The notes: generated by a model from the letters alone, not told the origin. A DNA stretch of 64,000 nt from RYN-230 sp963782185 (GCA_963782185.1 CAWAJB010000025.1:1-64000); one strand, 5' to 3'. Shown: positions 17,018 to 24,785, counted from the stretch's first letter. Program-made: numbers and translations.

Positions 17018-17126
17018 ATACAGCACGGAAGTACCGCAACAGGTGTGGACGCGGGCGGCTCTGCTGGGACGCGGCAGAACGGTGACCTGCGGCTGTGGAC
17101 GTTGGTGGAGGTGCTGCCTGTTGTCT
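17018..17126. repeat. Right arm of island A (shared with 20123-20233)
   Basis: ATACAGCACGGAAGTACCGC followed by AACAGGTG (17018-17045), then ACGGTGACCTGCGG, TGGACG and GTGCTGCCT up to the tRNA core. The same order and sequence lie ahead of att copy 3. The stretch 16796-17017 before it contains no gene I recognise. Confidence 0.6.
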
Positions 17127-17166
17127 GCAACCAGGGGGTCAGGGGTTCGAGTCCCCTTAGCTCCAC
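17127..17166 (+). repeat. att copy 2: 3' end of tRNA-Ala-like gene
   Basis: 40 bp identical to 8454-8493. It is the only copy with arm-type repeats on both sides: the left side resembles that of copy 3, the right side that of copy 1. This is the pattern expected at the junction of two tandemly integrated elements. Confidence 0.8.
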
Positions 17167-17350
17167 AGGCAGGTCAGAAGCGTGATTCGAACAGCAAGTC
17201 CGAGAGTACAGCAGCAAAGTACAGCAACCGGGACCGCGTGAGATGCTGCACACCCGTTCGAGTTGGGCTTCGCCCTCGCGTGCGGGCGCTGCCTGCGGCG
17301 CACAGATCCCAGGGTCTGGTGCCGGATCTGAGCCACTGAGCAGGAAGAAC
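17167..17350. repeat. Left arm of island B
   Basis: Aligns over about 170 bp with 8494-8665. The core block GTACAGCAGCAAAGTACAGC lies at 17206-17225 and is followed by AACCGGGACCGCGTG. The remaining gene-free stretch to 17541 shows nothing else. Confidence 0.65.
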
Positions 17351-17541
17351 GCCATCGTTGGGATCCCGCTCCGTCTGTCCGGTGTCCAGTGGGCAACGTG
17401 CGGTGGGAAACCGCGGGCGTACTCGAACTCGATTGGCCGGGACCGGAGCCGGTGTCGGGCGCCGCATCACGACACAATTAGGGCGGCTATGTGCGTGCTG
17501 GGTACGGGTCCCGCGGGGGCGTGGTGTAGCAGGATGGAGGC

Positions 17542-17865
17542 ATGCTGGTCGTTCATGTTCATGCACGGGTGCATCCGGGGCGGGTGGAGGATTTCCTGGC
17601 CGCGACGCTGGTCAACGCGCGGGAGTCGCTAGCCGAGCCGGGGGTGCTGCGGTTCGATGTGATCCAGGATCAGGCCGACCCGGCGCATGTGGTACTGACT
17701 GAGGTCTACCGGGATGAGCAGGCGCCTGCGGCGCACAAGCTGACGCCGCACTATGCGGCCTGGCGTGATGCGGTCGCCGAGATGATGGCCGAGCCGCGGC
17801 GATCGGTCCGGTACTCCGTGGTCTTCCCGGCGGGCAGCGGCGGCTGGGCCAGCGGCTCGCGGTGA
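17542..17865 (+). CDS. ABM-domain monooxygenase
   Basis: A 107-residue protein of ABM/YgiN-like fold: MLVVHVHARVHPGRVEDFLA, then ESLAEPGVLRFDVIQDQADP, the marker strand VVLTEVYRDEQAPAAH and the closing helix LTPHYAAWRDAVAEMMAEPR. YgiN-like members oxidise quinol-type compounds; substrate here unknown. The stop overlaps the GTG of the alcohol dehydrogenase, so the two are coupled. Many ABM genes sit beside Fe-dependent alcohol dehydrogenases of maleylacetate-reductase type, which suggests degradation of a small aldehyde, quinol or aromatic product. Confidence 0.75.
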   Translation: MLVVHVHARVHPGRVEDFLAATLVNARESLAEPGVLRFDVIQDQADPAHVVLTEVYRDEQAPAAHKLTPHYAAWRDAVAEMMAEPRRSVRYSVVFPAGSGGWASGSR

Positions 17866-19013
17866 CGGTGATGAGGTTCCAGTTCGCCACGGCCGGCCGC
17901 ATCATGGCCGGTCCTGGCCGGGTGGCGGAGCTGCCGGGCGTGCTGGCCGGGCTCGGATCCCGGGTGCTGGTGTGCACGGGCGCGAACTCGGCGCGTCATG
18001 CCGGCCTGCTGGCCGGCCTGGGGTTGCCGGCCGCGGTGCTGGAAGTGGCCGCTGAGCCGACGGTCGAGCTGGCCCGGGCCGGGGTCGCCGCCGCACGCGA
18101 GCACGGCGCCGACGTGGTGACCGCGATCGGCGGCGGCAGCGTCATCGATGCTGGCAAGGCCGTGGCCATACTGCTGGGAAACGGCGGTGACCCGCTGGAC
18201 TACCTGGAGGTCATCGGGTCCGGCCGGGCGATTACCCAGCCCGCGGTGCCCTGCGTCGCGGTGCCCACCACCGCGGGCACCGGGGCGGAAGTTACCGCCA
18301 ACGCCGTGCTCGCCTCGCCAGAGCACCGCCTCAAGGCGAGCTTGCGCAGCCCGCTGATGATTCCCCGGGTCGCGCTGGTCGATCCGCAGCTCACCGTGTC
18401 GTGCCCACCGCCGGTCACGGCCGCAAGTGGCCTGGATGCGCTCACCCAGTGCCTGGAACCGCTGGTCGCGCCCCAGGCCAGCCCGCTAACTGACGGGCTA
18501 GCCAGCGAGGGGCTGCGCCGCGCGGCCGCAGGCTTGCGTACCGCCTACGCCAACGGCGAAGACCTGGCGGCGCGGGAGGAAATGGCCATGTGCGCCCTGC
18601 TGGGCGGGATGACGCTAGCTAACGCCAAGCTCGGCGCGGTCCACGGCCTGGCCGGCGTCATCGGCGGCACGGCGGACGTGCCGCATGGCATCGCCTGCGC
18701 GGCACTGCTGGCGCCCGTCATCGATGCGAACGTACACGCGCTGCGGTCCGGGCCTGGCCATCCTGCCCTGGACCGCTACACTCAGGCGGCCCGGCTGCTG
18801 ACCGGCGAACCCGCCGCGTCCGTCCAGGACGGCCTGGCCTGGATCCGCCAGACCCTGAACCTGCTTGCCGTACCCGGCCTAGCCATCTTCGGCATCCGCC
18901 CGCAGCACACTGATGAGATCGCTGCCAAAGCCCTGACATCAAGCAGCATGCAGGGCAATCCCGTCGCCTTGAGCCACGGCGACCTGACAGCCATCCTCCT
19001 GCGGGCGCTCTGA
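17862..19013 (+). CDS. Iron-containing alcohol dehydrogenase
   Basis: 383 residues, full length for the family. Residues 1-165 form the NAD(P)-binding half with AIGGGSVIDAGKA (the GGGS motif) and PTTAGTGAEVTANAVL; the C-terminal helical half has metal ligands Asp in AASGLDALTQ and His in GAVHGLAGVIGG and VPHGIACA. It should reduce an aldehyde, ketone or maleylacetate with NAD(P)H, or run in reverse. The GTG start overlaps the stop of the ABM gene (GTGA). Both belong to island B. Confidence 0.85.
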   Translation: MTVMRFQFATAGRIMAGPGRVAELPGVLAGLGSRVLVCTGANSARHAGLLAGLGLPAAVLEVAAEPTVELARAGVAAAREHGADVVTAIGGGSVIDAGKAVAILLGNGGDPLDYLEVIGSGRAITQPAVPCVAVPTTAGTGAEVTANAVLASPEHRLKASLRSPLMIPRVALVDPQLTVSCPPPVTAASGLDALTQCLEPLVAPQASPLTDGLASEGLRRAAAGLRTAYANGEDLAAREEMAMCALLGGMTLANAKLGAVHGLAGVIGGTADVPHGIACAALLAPVIDANVHALRSGPGHPALDRYTQAARLLTGEPAASVQDGLAWIRQTLNLLAVPGLAIFGIRPQHTDEIAAKALTSSSMQGNPVALSHGDLTAILLRAL

Positions 19014-19228
19014 ACCACGCATACCCCGAGCCGGCGCTGGCCGCGAGCAGTCCGGAGAGAGCTTCCCCGCCTGCAGGCGGGAAGCTGCCCGCGGGCCCGA
19101 CACGCCGTCCTTCAGCACGCCCCGGTCGGGACGTAGCCCTGGCCACCGGCCCAGCCCTGACCGTCCCGGCTTACAGGCATCCCGGATATGAGTGCCGCTC
19201 ACTGGCCAGAGCCGAACAGCCGCAACAG

Positions 19229-19440
19229 TGCCGGCGTGCAGGGCGACGGCGTAGCCGGTGATCTCGCCAGATTGCGGGTGCTGTACCGCCTGCAGACCAG
19301 CACCCCGGCCCGGTCCAGCCGGGCGGAGAACTTCCAGACAGACCCGGCCGGGTCGCGTGTCGGCCACAATCGGCTGGGCGGCTCGGCCTCACAACTCGGC
19401 GGACCAGATGAGTTGGTAACCCTGGGGCACCAACGCGTGC
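19229..19440 (-). pseudogene. Scraps of relaxase and HTH genes
   Basis: On the minus strand, about 95 bp at 19229-19337 match the relaxase gene region 1095-1200 (residues QSGEITGYAVALHAGT against the intact NPGEITGYAVALPHDT), with frame changes. Next to it, 19390-19440 match the end of the HTH frame at 11.95-12.0 kb (shared GGCGGACCAGATGAG). The rest of the 500-base gap 19014-19514 is empty. These are remains of a mobilisation module in island B. Confidence 0.6.
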
Positions 19441-19514
19441 GCCAGGCCAGATAGGTCGCTCCCGCTGCGTACGCGCAAGGAGCGGAACCCCGGCCCAGCG
19501 GCAGAATCGCGCGT

Positions 19515-19772
19515 TTACTTGTAGTGGAATCGGGCTTGCAGGATCACGAGGTCATCGCCGTCTACGAGGTAGATGAGCCGGTGTTCTTCGCTGATCCGCC
19601 TGGACCATGCGCCCGCGAGCATGTGGCGCAGTGGTTCGGGTTTGCCGATCCCGGCGCCCGGGTCGCGCAGCGCGTCATAGATCAGGCGGTTAATCCGCTT
19701 GAGGATAGCCCGGTCTGCGGTGAGCCAGTAGGTGTAGTCCTCCCAGCCGTGGGGGGTGAAGACGAGCCTCAC
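19515..19772 (-). CDS. yoeB: Txe/YoeB family mRNA interferase toxin
   Basis: 85 residues, the usual size. It has the family features: LVFTPHGWEDYTYWLTADR near the start, INRLIYDALRDPGAGIGKPE, PLRHMLAGAWSRRISEEHRL containing the catalytic Glu and Arg region, and the C-terminal His-Tyr pair in RFHYK. YoeB cleaves mRNA in the ribosome A site and is blocked by its antitoxin. The start overlaps the last codons of the antitoxin gene by 4 bases, the standard order (antitoxin first). Confidence 0.9.
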   Translation of the reverse strand: MRLVFTPHGWEDYTYWLTADRAILKRINRLIYDALRDPGAGIGKPEPLRHMLAGAWSRRISEEHRLIYLVDGDDLVILQARFHYK

Positions 19773-20014
19773 CGTGCCAGGTCGTGCTCTTCGCGCTCCC
19801 CGGACAGGGCCTGTTGCAGGCTCTCGATCAGCCGCCTGGCGTTGGCCGGGACACGGAGCAGATGCGCGGTCTCCTCCAGGGCTTCGTAGTCCGCGCGGGA
19901 CAGCAGCACGGCATCGCCGCGGCGTGAGGTGATCTCGATCGGGGTACGGTCGTCGTTCACTTTCTCGATGAGCGGGAATAGGTTCTTGCGGGCTTCGCTG
20001 GCAGTGATCGACAC
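19769..20014 (-). CDS. yefM: YefM/Phd-type antitoxin
   Basis: 81 residues from a GTG at 20014, chosen because the product then begins VSITASEARKNLFPLIEKVN, the normal Phd/YefM start, and because GAAGGGG lies seven bases upstream; the longer frame to 20140 has no support. The middle part RTPIEITSRRGDAVLLSRADYEALEET is the conserved DNA-binding dimer region and the C-terminal helix would wrap YoeB. It should repress its own operon with the toxin; an 11-base inverted repeat lies 14 bases upstream. Confidence 0.9.
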   Translation of the reverse strand: MSITASEARKNLFPLIEKVNDDRTPIEITSRRGDAVLLSRADYEALEETAHLLRVPANARRLIESLQQALSGEREEHDLAR

Positions 20015-20027
20015 GGGAGCCCCTTCA

Positions 20028-20057
20028 GCTAGTGGTACTAGATATTGTACCGCTAGC
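20028..20057. promoter_or_regulatory. YefM-YoeB operator
   Basis: Inverted repeat GCTAGTGGTAC - 8 bases - GTACCGCTAGC, 11-base arms with one mismatch, just upstream of the antitoxin start. The AT-rich centre (TAGATATT) probably overlaps the promoter. It fits binding of the YefM or YefM-YoeB complex. Confidence 0.7.
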
Positions 20058-20122
20058 CACGGATGGAGGGTACGGCGACGGAGTACCGCAGGGTTGCGGA
20101 GGACCGTGAGCTCTGGTGGTGA

Positions 20123-20233
20123 GTACAGCACGTAAGTCACCGCAACAGGTGCGGATCTGGAGAGACGCGGGTTACCCGCACTGGGACGGTGACCTGCGGG
20201 GATGGACGCCAGTGCACGTGCTGCCTATGGTTT
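20123..20233. repeat. Right arm of island B
   Basis: GTACAGCACGTAAGTCACCG then CAACAGGTG at 20123-20151, followed by GGGACGGTGACCTGCGG, TGGACG and GTGCTGCCT ahead of the tRNA core. It aligns with 17018-17126. Two bases (TC in AAGTCACCGC) differ from the other copies. Confidence 0.6.
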
Positions 20234-20273
20234 GCAACCAGGGGGTCAGGGGTTCGAATCCGCTTAGCTCCAC
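20234..20273 (+). repeat. att copy 3: 3' end of tRNA-Ala-like gene
   Basis: 40 bp matching the other two copies except GAATCCGC instead of GAGTCCCC. The sequence to its right does not match the right side of copies 1 or 2, so this is the far end of the tandem array. Confidence 0.75.
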
Positions 20274-20573
20274 CTGGTGGTCTTCACGTTTCTGTGGGGA
20301 CCATGTTCACGTTTGCCTCTGATATCCCTGGCGGGACGCCCGTTCCGGGCTGAAAATCGGTGGTGGTTGCCCGCTGACGCCGGAGACCCATGGTCGCTGG
20401 AGGCCGTACGTTTGCCGGGCGCTGGGAGCCGCAGCCATGAGAGCTTCAGTGTCGCTTCGAGCACGCGGATTTGATTCCTGTCCCTTTTGCGGTTCCTGCG
20501 GGCAGCCGCCTGCTGTAGGTGATGAGGAGGTGGCGGGTGGGGGGTTTCACCCCTGGTGATGAGGAGGTGGCGG
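20274..20573. other. Non-coding left flank of the IS110 gene; possible bridge-RNA region
   Basis: 300 bases with no gene. Near its end a 22-bp direct repeat (20518-20539 and 20555-20576, beginning GGTGATGAGGAGG) surrounds a hairpin GGGG-TTTCA-CCCC. In IS110-family elements the long non-coding end upstream of the recombinase gene encodes a bridge RNA; this stretch has the right place and size, but I did not fold it. The second repeat copy provides the GAGGAGG ribosome site of the transposase. Confidence 0.4.
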
Positions 20574-20906
20574 GTGCTGCAGGAGACACAGGATCGTGAG
20601 GAGATCGTTGAGCGGGTCGCCGCGCTGGATATCGGGAAGGCGGAGCTGGCCTGCTGCGTGCGGGTGCCGCATGAGGGCAGGCGGGGGCGGCGGCTGCAGG
20701 AGGTGGAGACGTATTCCACGATGACCCGGTCGCTGCTGGGTCTGTCAGACCGGCTGCGGAGCCTGGGGGTGACCCGGGTGGTGATGGAGGCGACTAGCGT
20801 AATCCGGGGTTGGGGAAGCTGCGTCTGCGACGACTGGTGACGGGGTGTTTTTCCCGTCGGCGTGTCCGTCACAGCCGGATGATCTGTAGCGAGTACGTTA
20901 CCGTCC

Positions 20907-22130
20907 GTGACGGAGATTGACGGGGTGGCGTGCCGGGTGCAGCGGCTGATCGTGCCCGGCTCGGAGATGACGTGGACGGTGCTTGGCGGCGATCACGTGG
21001 TGATCGGCCAGGCTGAGGAGTTCCTGGAGTTCTTGCGGGTGCAGGGCACGTCGCCGAACACGGTGAAGTCGTATGCGCGGGCGCTGGCGCTGTGGTGGAG
21101 CTACCTGGGCGTGTTCGATCTGGCGTGGGATGAGCTGACACTCGCCGATGTCGGTGGGTTCCTGGCGTGGCTGCGCGGTGGGGATGGCCCGGATGTGCTG
21201 TCGATCGAGCCGCGTGTTTCCCGGTTCGCTGAGTCCACGATCAGCACGCGGCTGCGGGCGGTGACCTCCTTCTACCGGTTCCATGAGGGCAACGGTGTCG
21301 CGCTCGGCCGTGATCTGATGCGGGTCGTGCACGGTGGCCGGGAGGCCTATAAGCCGATGCTGGAGCATGTGGCCCGTAAGAGGGGCCGGCAGCGGCCGGT
21401 GATCCGGGTCCACGTCCCCCGGCATGTGCCGGCACCGGTACTCACGCCCTGGCAGATCGGCGCGATCTGCGATGCGTGCGCGGCCTTCGATGCGGCGTCT
21501 GGGCAGTGGAGCGGCCGGGTGAGGGATCGTTTGCTGTGGTCGCTTCTGGCCGAGACGGGCCTGCGGCTGGGGGAAGCGCTCGGGCTGTTGCACCGTGACT
21601 GGCATACCGGCCGCGGCGACACCCCGTTCATCGAGGTCATGCCGCGAGACCACCCGCACGGGGTGCGGGTCAAAGGCGGCCGCTGCCGGCGCTTGTTCAT
21701 CTCCGATGAGCTGGACCGCCTTTACGGGGAGTACCTGTGGCGGCTGTGCGATGCCGGTGCTGATCTCGCGGTCCCGGATCTGGATGCCGCGCACGTGTTC
21801 GTGAATCTGGCGGGCGGCACCCGGTTCGCCCCATGGCGGCCAGAGTCTGTTTATGACCTGGTGGAGCGGTTGCGCCGGGAGCTGGCCGGGCAGGTCCCGG
21901 CAGGCTGGACGCCGCACTGGATGCGTCATTCCCACGCGACTGCCCTGTTGCTGGCCGGGGTGCCGGTGCATGTGGTGTCCCGGCGGCTCGGTCACGCCGA
22001 CGTGCAGACCACGCTGGAGATGTATGCCCACGTCACCGAGGAGGCGGATCTGCGGGCGGTCACGGAGTGGGCGTCGTTCACCGCCGGGTGGCGGGCCGCT
22101 GACGGCGAGCAGACCGGGGTGCGCTCGTGA
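20907..22130 (+). CDS. Tyrosine recombinase, TnpA-like (first of trio)
   Basis: 407 residues. Residues 33-130 are a SAM-like core-binding domain (FLEFLRVQGTSPNTVKSYARAL); 175-385 are the catalytic domain with R220 (TGLRLGE), H337-x-x-R340 (HWMRHSHAT), H363 (RRLGHADVQTT) and nucleophile Y373 (EMYAHV). All catalytic residues are present, so it should be active. GTG start at 20907. Its stop overlaps the next recombinase GTG (GTGA). In Tn554 two such recombinases act together at a specific core; the same is inferred here. Confidence 0.9.
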   Translation: MTEIDGVACRVQRLIVPGSEMTWTVLGGDHVVIGQAEEFLEFLRVQGTSPNTVKSYARALALWWSYLGVFDLAWDELTLADVGGFLAWLRGGDGPDVLSIEPRVSRFAESTISTRLRAVTSFYRFHEGNGVALGRDLMRVVHGGREAYKPMLEHVARKRGRQRPVIRVHVPRHVPAPVLTPWQIGAICDACAAFDAASGQWSGRVRDRLLWSLLAETGLRLGEALGLLHRDWHTGRGDTPFIEVMPRDHPHGVRVKGGRCRRLFISDELDRLYGEYLWRLCDAGADLAVPDLDAAHVFVNLAGGTRFAPWRPESVYDLVERLRRELAGQVPAGWTPHWMRHSHATALLLAGVPVHVVSRRLGHADVQTTLEMYAHVTEEADLRAVTEWASFTAGWRAADGEQTGVRS

Positions 22131-24313
22131 ACGGGATCAGCGCCGAGGAGCTGATGGATTACTGGGAGACCTCCAGCCACAGGCATGACGCCGCGATTCT
22201 GGTTCGCCTGTGGGAGTCTGTGCCGCCGGAGTTCCGGCTGCCCCGGCTGTCGGCGGACACGGTTCCCGGCCGCTACCGGGGTGGCTTCGCCACCGGCGGC
22301 AAGTCACGCGAGGTGGCAGATGTCAGCGCTCTGCCTGAGCCGATGCGCCATGAGGTGACCTGGTGCATGTTCCGGATCATCGAACTGGGCGGCCGGGTCC
22401 AGATGCCCGGCACCGTCATGCTGGTCCGCCGCCTCACCGAAGTCGCCGCCGATCATGGGGCCAGGGCGCCGCAGTCGCTCATGAACCTGCCGGCGCGCAC
22501 CTGGTTGCAGGAACTCCCGCTGGCCGTGCACCGGCGACGGGCAAAACTCCCCGCCCCATCGTCGATCATGCAGATGCGCCAGGTGCTGCTCCGGTTCTTG
22601 TGGTTGCTGGACCTGGCCTACGACACCCGTCCGTGGTGGCAGCGGGAATCGTGGCAGCCGATGGAGGACGGCCGGATCCCGCTCCGGCCGCATGAGCCGC
22701 TCGGGCGCCAGGCCATCCATTTCCACCGCCTCACCACCCGATGGCTGCGTCACGCTTCGCAATGGCATGGCAAGGTGTCGCTGGAGACCGGCGCGCTGTC
22801 CTGGTCAACCCTCGACCAGCGGGTGTTCGCGCTGACCGTGTTCGATGCCTTCCTGGCCGGCCGTGGCATCAGCGAACCCCGCCTGGCTGCCGGCCCGGTC
22901 CAGGTGCGCCTGCTGATGCAGGACTTCCTCGGCCATGTCCGGGCCAGCAAGGCCAGCCGCGGCCCCACCAAAGGCCAGCAGGTGTCACCGTCGCACGCCA
23001 AAGCGGTGCTGGGCAGCGTCGAGCAGTTCTACTTGTTCATGCACGATCACAAAGATGAGGCCGCAGTGGCGGTGGGTGAGCCGCGATGGCGGGATCTGGG
23101 TGCTGAGCATGCCGGCTTCTACCGGCGCCGGGAACTTCCCCGTCCGCGCCGGCGCGACCCGGGCGCCGACATCATCGACGACCCGACCATGACGGAGATC
23201 ATGGGAGGGATCGGCCTGCTCGGTGAACCGGTCAGTGCTGGCGGTCTTGGTGACCCGCAGGCCATGCGGATCATGATGCTGCAAGCCCGGCTCGGCCGCC
23301 GCATCAGCGAGATCCTCATGCTGGACGTCAACCCGCTGGCGCCGATCGCCACCAGGCCGCAGTCCAGCGATCCGGACGCGCTCGCCGCCCGGCTCCGCTA
23401 CCAGCAGACGAAGATCGACGGAGCCCCGGACACAGTGCTGGTCAACGCCGAGGTCGTCGCGATCATCGGGGAACAACAGGAATGGGCCAGGGCCTGGCTG
23501 AGTGAGCATGCCGCACCGGGCGCGCGCCCCAGATACCTGTTCCTCGGGCTGCTGTTCAACCGGAACGCCGACCGGCCCTACGTGTCGGCGACCCTGCACA
23601 AGACGGTCACCGAACTGGCGCAGCGGCTGAACCTGCGCGATGCCACCGGCCGCCTGGTGGACTTCCAGCGCACTCACCGGTTCCGCCATTCCAAGGCCAC
23701 CAGCCTGCTGAACGCCGGGGTGCCGATCCATGTCGTGCAGCGCTACCTCGGCCACCTATCCCCGGCGATGACGATGCACTACGCCCAGACGCTGGCCGCG
23801 ACCGCGGAAGCAGAATTCCTGCGTTACCGCAAGGTCACCGCCGCCGCCCGCGACATCGAGACGGACGCCCAGGACCTCTACGACATGCTGCAACTGGACA
23901 AGCGCACCGACCGGATCCTCCCCAACGGGTGGTGCCTGCTGCCGCCCCGCCAATCCTGCGACCGCGGCAACGCCTGCCTGACCTGCGATAAGTTCGCCAC
24001 CGACGTCACGTTCCTACCTGAACTGCGCGTCCAGAAGAACCGCACCCTGCAACTCATCGACGACCGCCAGAACGCCTTCACCAAGCGCACCGGCACCCCG
24101 ATGACCCCCGGCAACGTGTGGCTGGCCGGGCGCCGCCGGGAAGCCGCCGCCCTCGACGCCATCATCACCGCCGTCGGCGAGGCGCCACACGCCGGCGCAC
24201 CTGCGGCCAGCACAGGAAACGTCGTCCGCGGCGCCGGTGTCCCTGCCCGCACCGAGACCGCGATCACCCGGCTGGGCCGTGACGATCCCGAGGACGGCAA
24301 CAGTGACCGGTAA
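22127..24313 (+). CDS. Large tyrosine recombinase, TnpB-like (second of trio)
   Basis: 728 residues. A long N-terminal region with core-binding part (about 230-320) is followed by the catalytic domain: R392 (GRRISEI), H517-x-x-R520 (HRFRHSKATSLL), H543 (RYLGHLSPAMT) and Y552 (MHYAQT). After it comes a cysteine cluster (GWCLLPPRQSCDRGNACLTC) that probably binds zinc, as in many TnpB-type members, and then a helical tail. Complete and probably active. It overlaps the gene before (GTGA) and the gene after (11 bases). Confidence 0.88.
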   Translation: MNGISAEELMDYWETSSHRHDAAILVRLWESVPPEFRLPRLSADTVPGRYRGGFATGGKSREVADVSALPEPMRHEVTWCMFRIIELGGRVQMPGTVMLVRRLTEVAADHGARAPQSLMNLPARTWLQELPLAVHRRRAKLPAPSSIMQMRQVLLRFLWLLDLAYDTRPWWQRESWQPMEDGRIPLRPHEPLGRQAIHFHRLTTRWLRHASQWHGKVSLETGALSWSTLDQRVFALTVFDAFLAGRGISEPRLAAGPVQVRLLMQDFLGHVRASKASRGPTKGQQVSPSHAKAVLGSVEQFYLFMHDHKDEAAVAVGEPRWRDLGAEHAGFYRRRELPRPRRRDPGADIIDDPTMTEIMGGIGLLGEPVSAGGLGDPQAMRIMMLQARLGRRISEILMLDVNPLAPIATRPQSSDPDALAARLRYQQTKIDGAPDTVLVNAEVVAIIGEQQEWARAWLSEHAAPGARPRYLFLGLLFNRNADRPYVSATLHKTVTELAQRLNLRDATGRLVDFQRTHRFRHSKATSLLNAGVPIHVVQRYLGHLSPAMTMHYAQTLAATAEAEFLRYRKVTAAARDIETDAQDLYDMLQLDKRTDRILPNGWCLLPPRQSCDRGNACLTCDKFATDVTFLPELRVQKNRTLQLIDDRQNAFTKRTGTPMTPGNVWLAGRRREAAALDAIITAVGEAPHAGAPAASTGNVVRGAGVPARTETAITRLGRDDPEDGNSDR

Positions 24314-24773
24314 CCTCGCTAACCTGCAGAAAGCCACCGCCGCACGCACCGCCGGCGCGGTCACCCGGGCCGAAACCGCACTCGGCGAAATGGCCAGGGC
24401 AGGTGAACCGGTCACCTTCCGTGGCCTGGCCGCCCGGGCCGGGGTATCGCTGGACTTCCTCTACCGCAACACCCAGATCCGTTCCCGCGTCGAGCACCTG
24501 CGCACCGGCCAGCAGACCCACCTGCGCGCCGGCCGCCCAGACCGGACCGGCCCCGACCAGCCCAGCAGCGTCATCCGCGCGCTCACCGCCCAGCTCACCG
24601 ACCTCAGACGCCGCCACCGCGAAGAGACAACCGCGCTGCGGCAGGCCCTCGAAGCCGCCCACGGGGAGAATCTGCTGCTCCGCCGCCGTCTCGGCATCGG
24701 CAGCCAGCCCAGCGACCCAGTGCCCGTCGGCCAGCACGATCACGCCGGTCATGTCAACCACCCGTTGACATGA
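24303..24773 (+). CDS. DUF6262-like protein, TnpC-like (third of trio)
   Basis: 156 residues from GTG 24303. It has a small HTH-like part (VTFRGLAARAGVSLDFLYRN) followed by a predicted coiled coil (LTAQLTDLRRRHREETTALR ... ENLLLRRRLG). Proteins of this type always follow the two large recombinases; in Tn554 the third protein TnpC affects orientation and frequency of transposition. The end of the gene runs through the left arm of the large hairpin at 24737-24785. Confidence 0.75.
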   Translation: MTGNLANLQKATAARTAGAVTRAETALGEMARAGEPVTFRGLAARAGVSLDFLYRNTQIRSRVEHLRTGQQTHLRAGRPDRTGPDQPSSVIRALTAQLTDLRRRHREETTALRQALEAAHGENLLLRRRLGIGSQPSDPVPVGQHDHAGHVNHPLT

Positions 24774-24785
24774 CCGGCGTGATCG
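24737..24785 (+). promoter_or_regulatory. 22-bp perfect hairpin covering the stop/start junction
   Basis: Left arm 24737-24758 (starts CGATCACGCCGG), loop CACCC 24759-24763, right arm 24764-24785 (starts GTTGACATGACC). All 22 positions pair. The ATG of the next gene (24770-24772) and the last codons of the tnpC-like gene lie inside the structure. In RNA this would hide the start codon until ribosomes open it; as DNA it could be an operator for the HTH protein or an integrase accessory site. Confidence 0.75.

Larger units (their letters stand above)
8454..17166. mobile_element. Island A: integrase-less element between tRNA-Ala att copies 1 and 2
   Basis: The segment is bounded by two identical 40-bp tRNA-Ala 3' ends (8454-8493 and 17127-17166). 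The first is followed, and the second is preceded, by arm-type repeats that recur at the next island. It carries the GGDEF/ABM/B12 operon, HxlR and methyltransferase, a PQ-loop protein and a receiver-reductase fusion, plus a relaxase scrap. No recombinase gene is inside, so movement would need an integrase in trans, as proposed for cis-mobilisable elements. Limits are inferred from the repeats. Confidence 0.6.
17127..20273. mobile_element. Island B: integrase-less element between att copies 2 and 3
   Basis: A segment of 3.1 kb bounded by tRNA-Ala 3' ends at 17127-17166 and 20234-20273 with the same left and right arms as island A. It holds an ABM monooxygenase, an Fe-dependent alcohol dehydrogenase, a YefM-YoeB module and scraps of relaxase and HTH genes. 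It has no recombinase of its own. The toxin-antitoxin pair would favour retention of the island. Confidence 0.6.
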
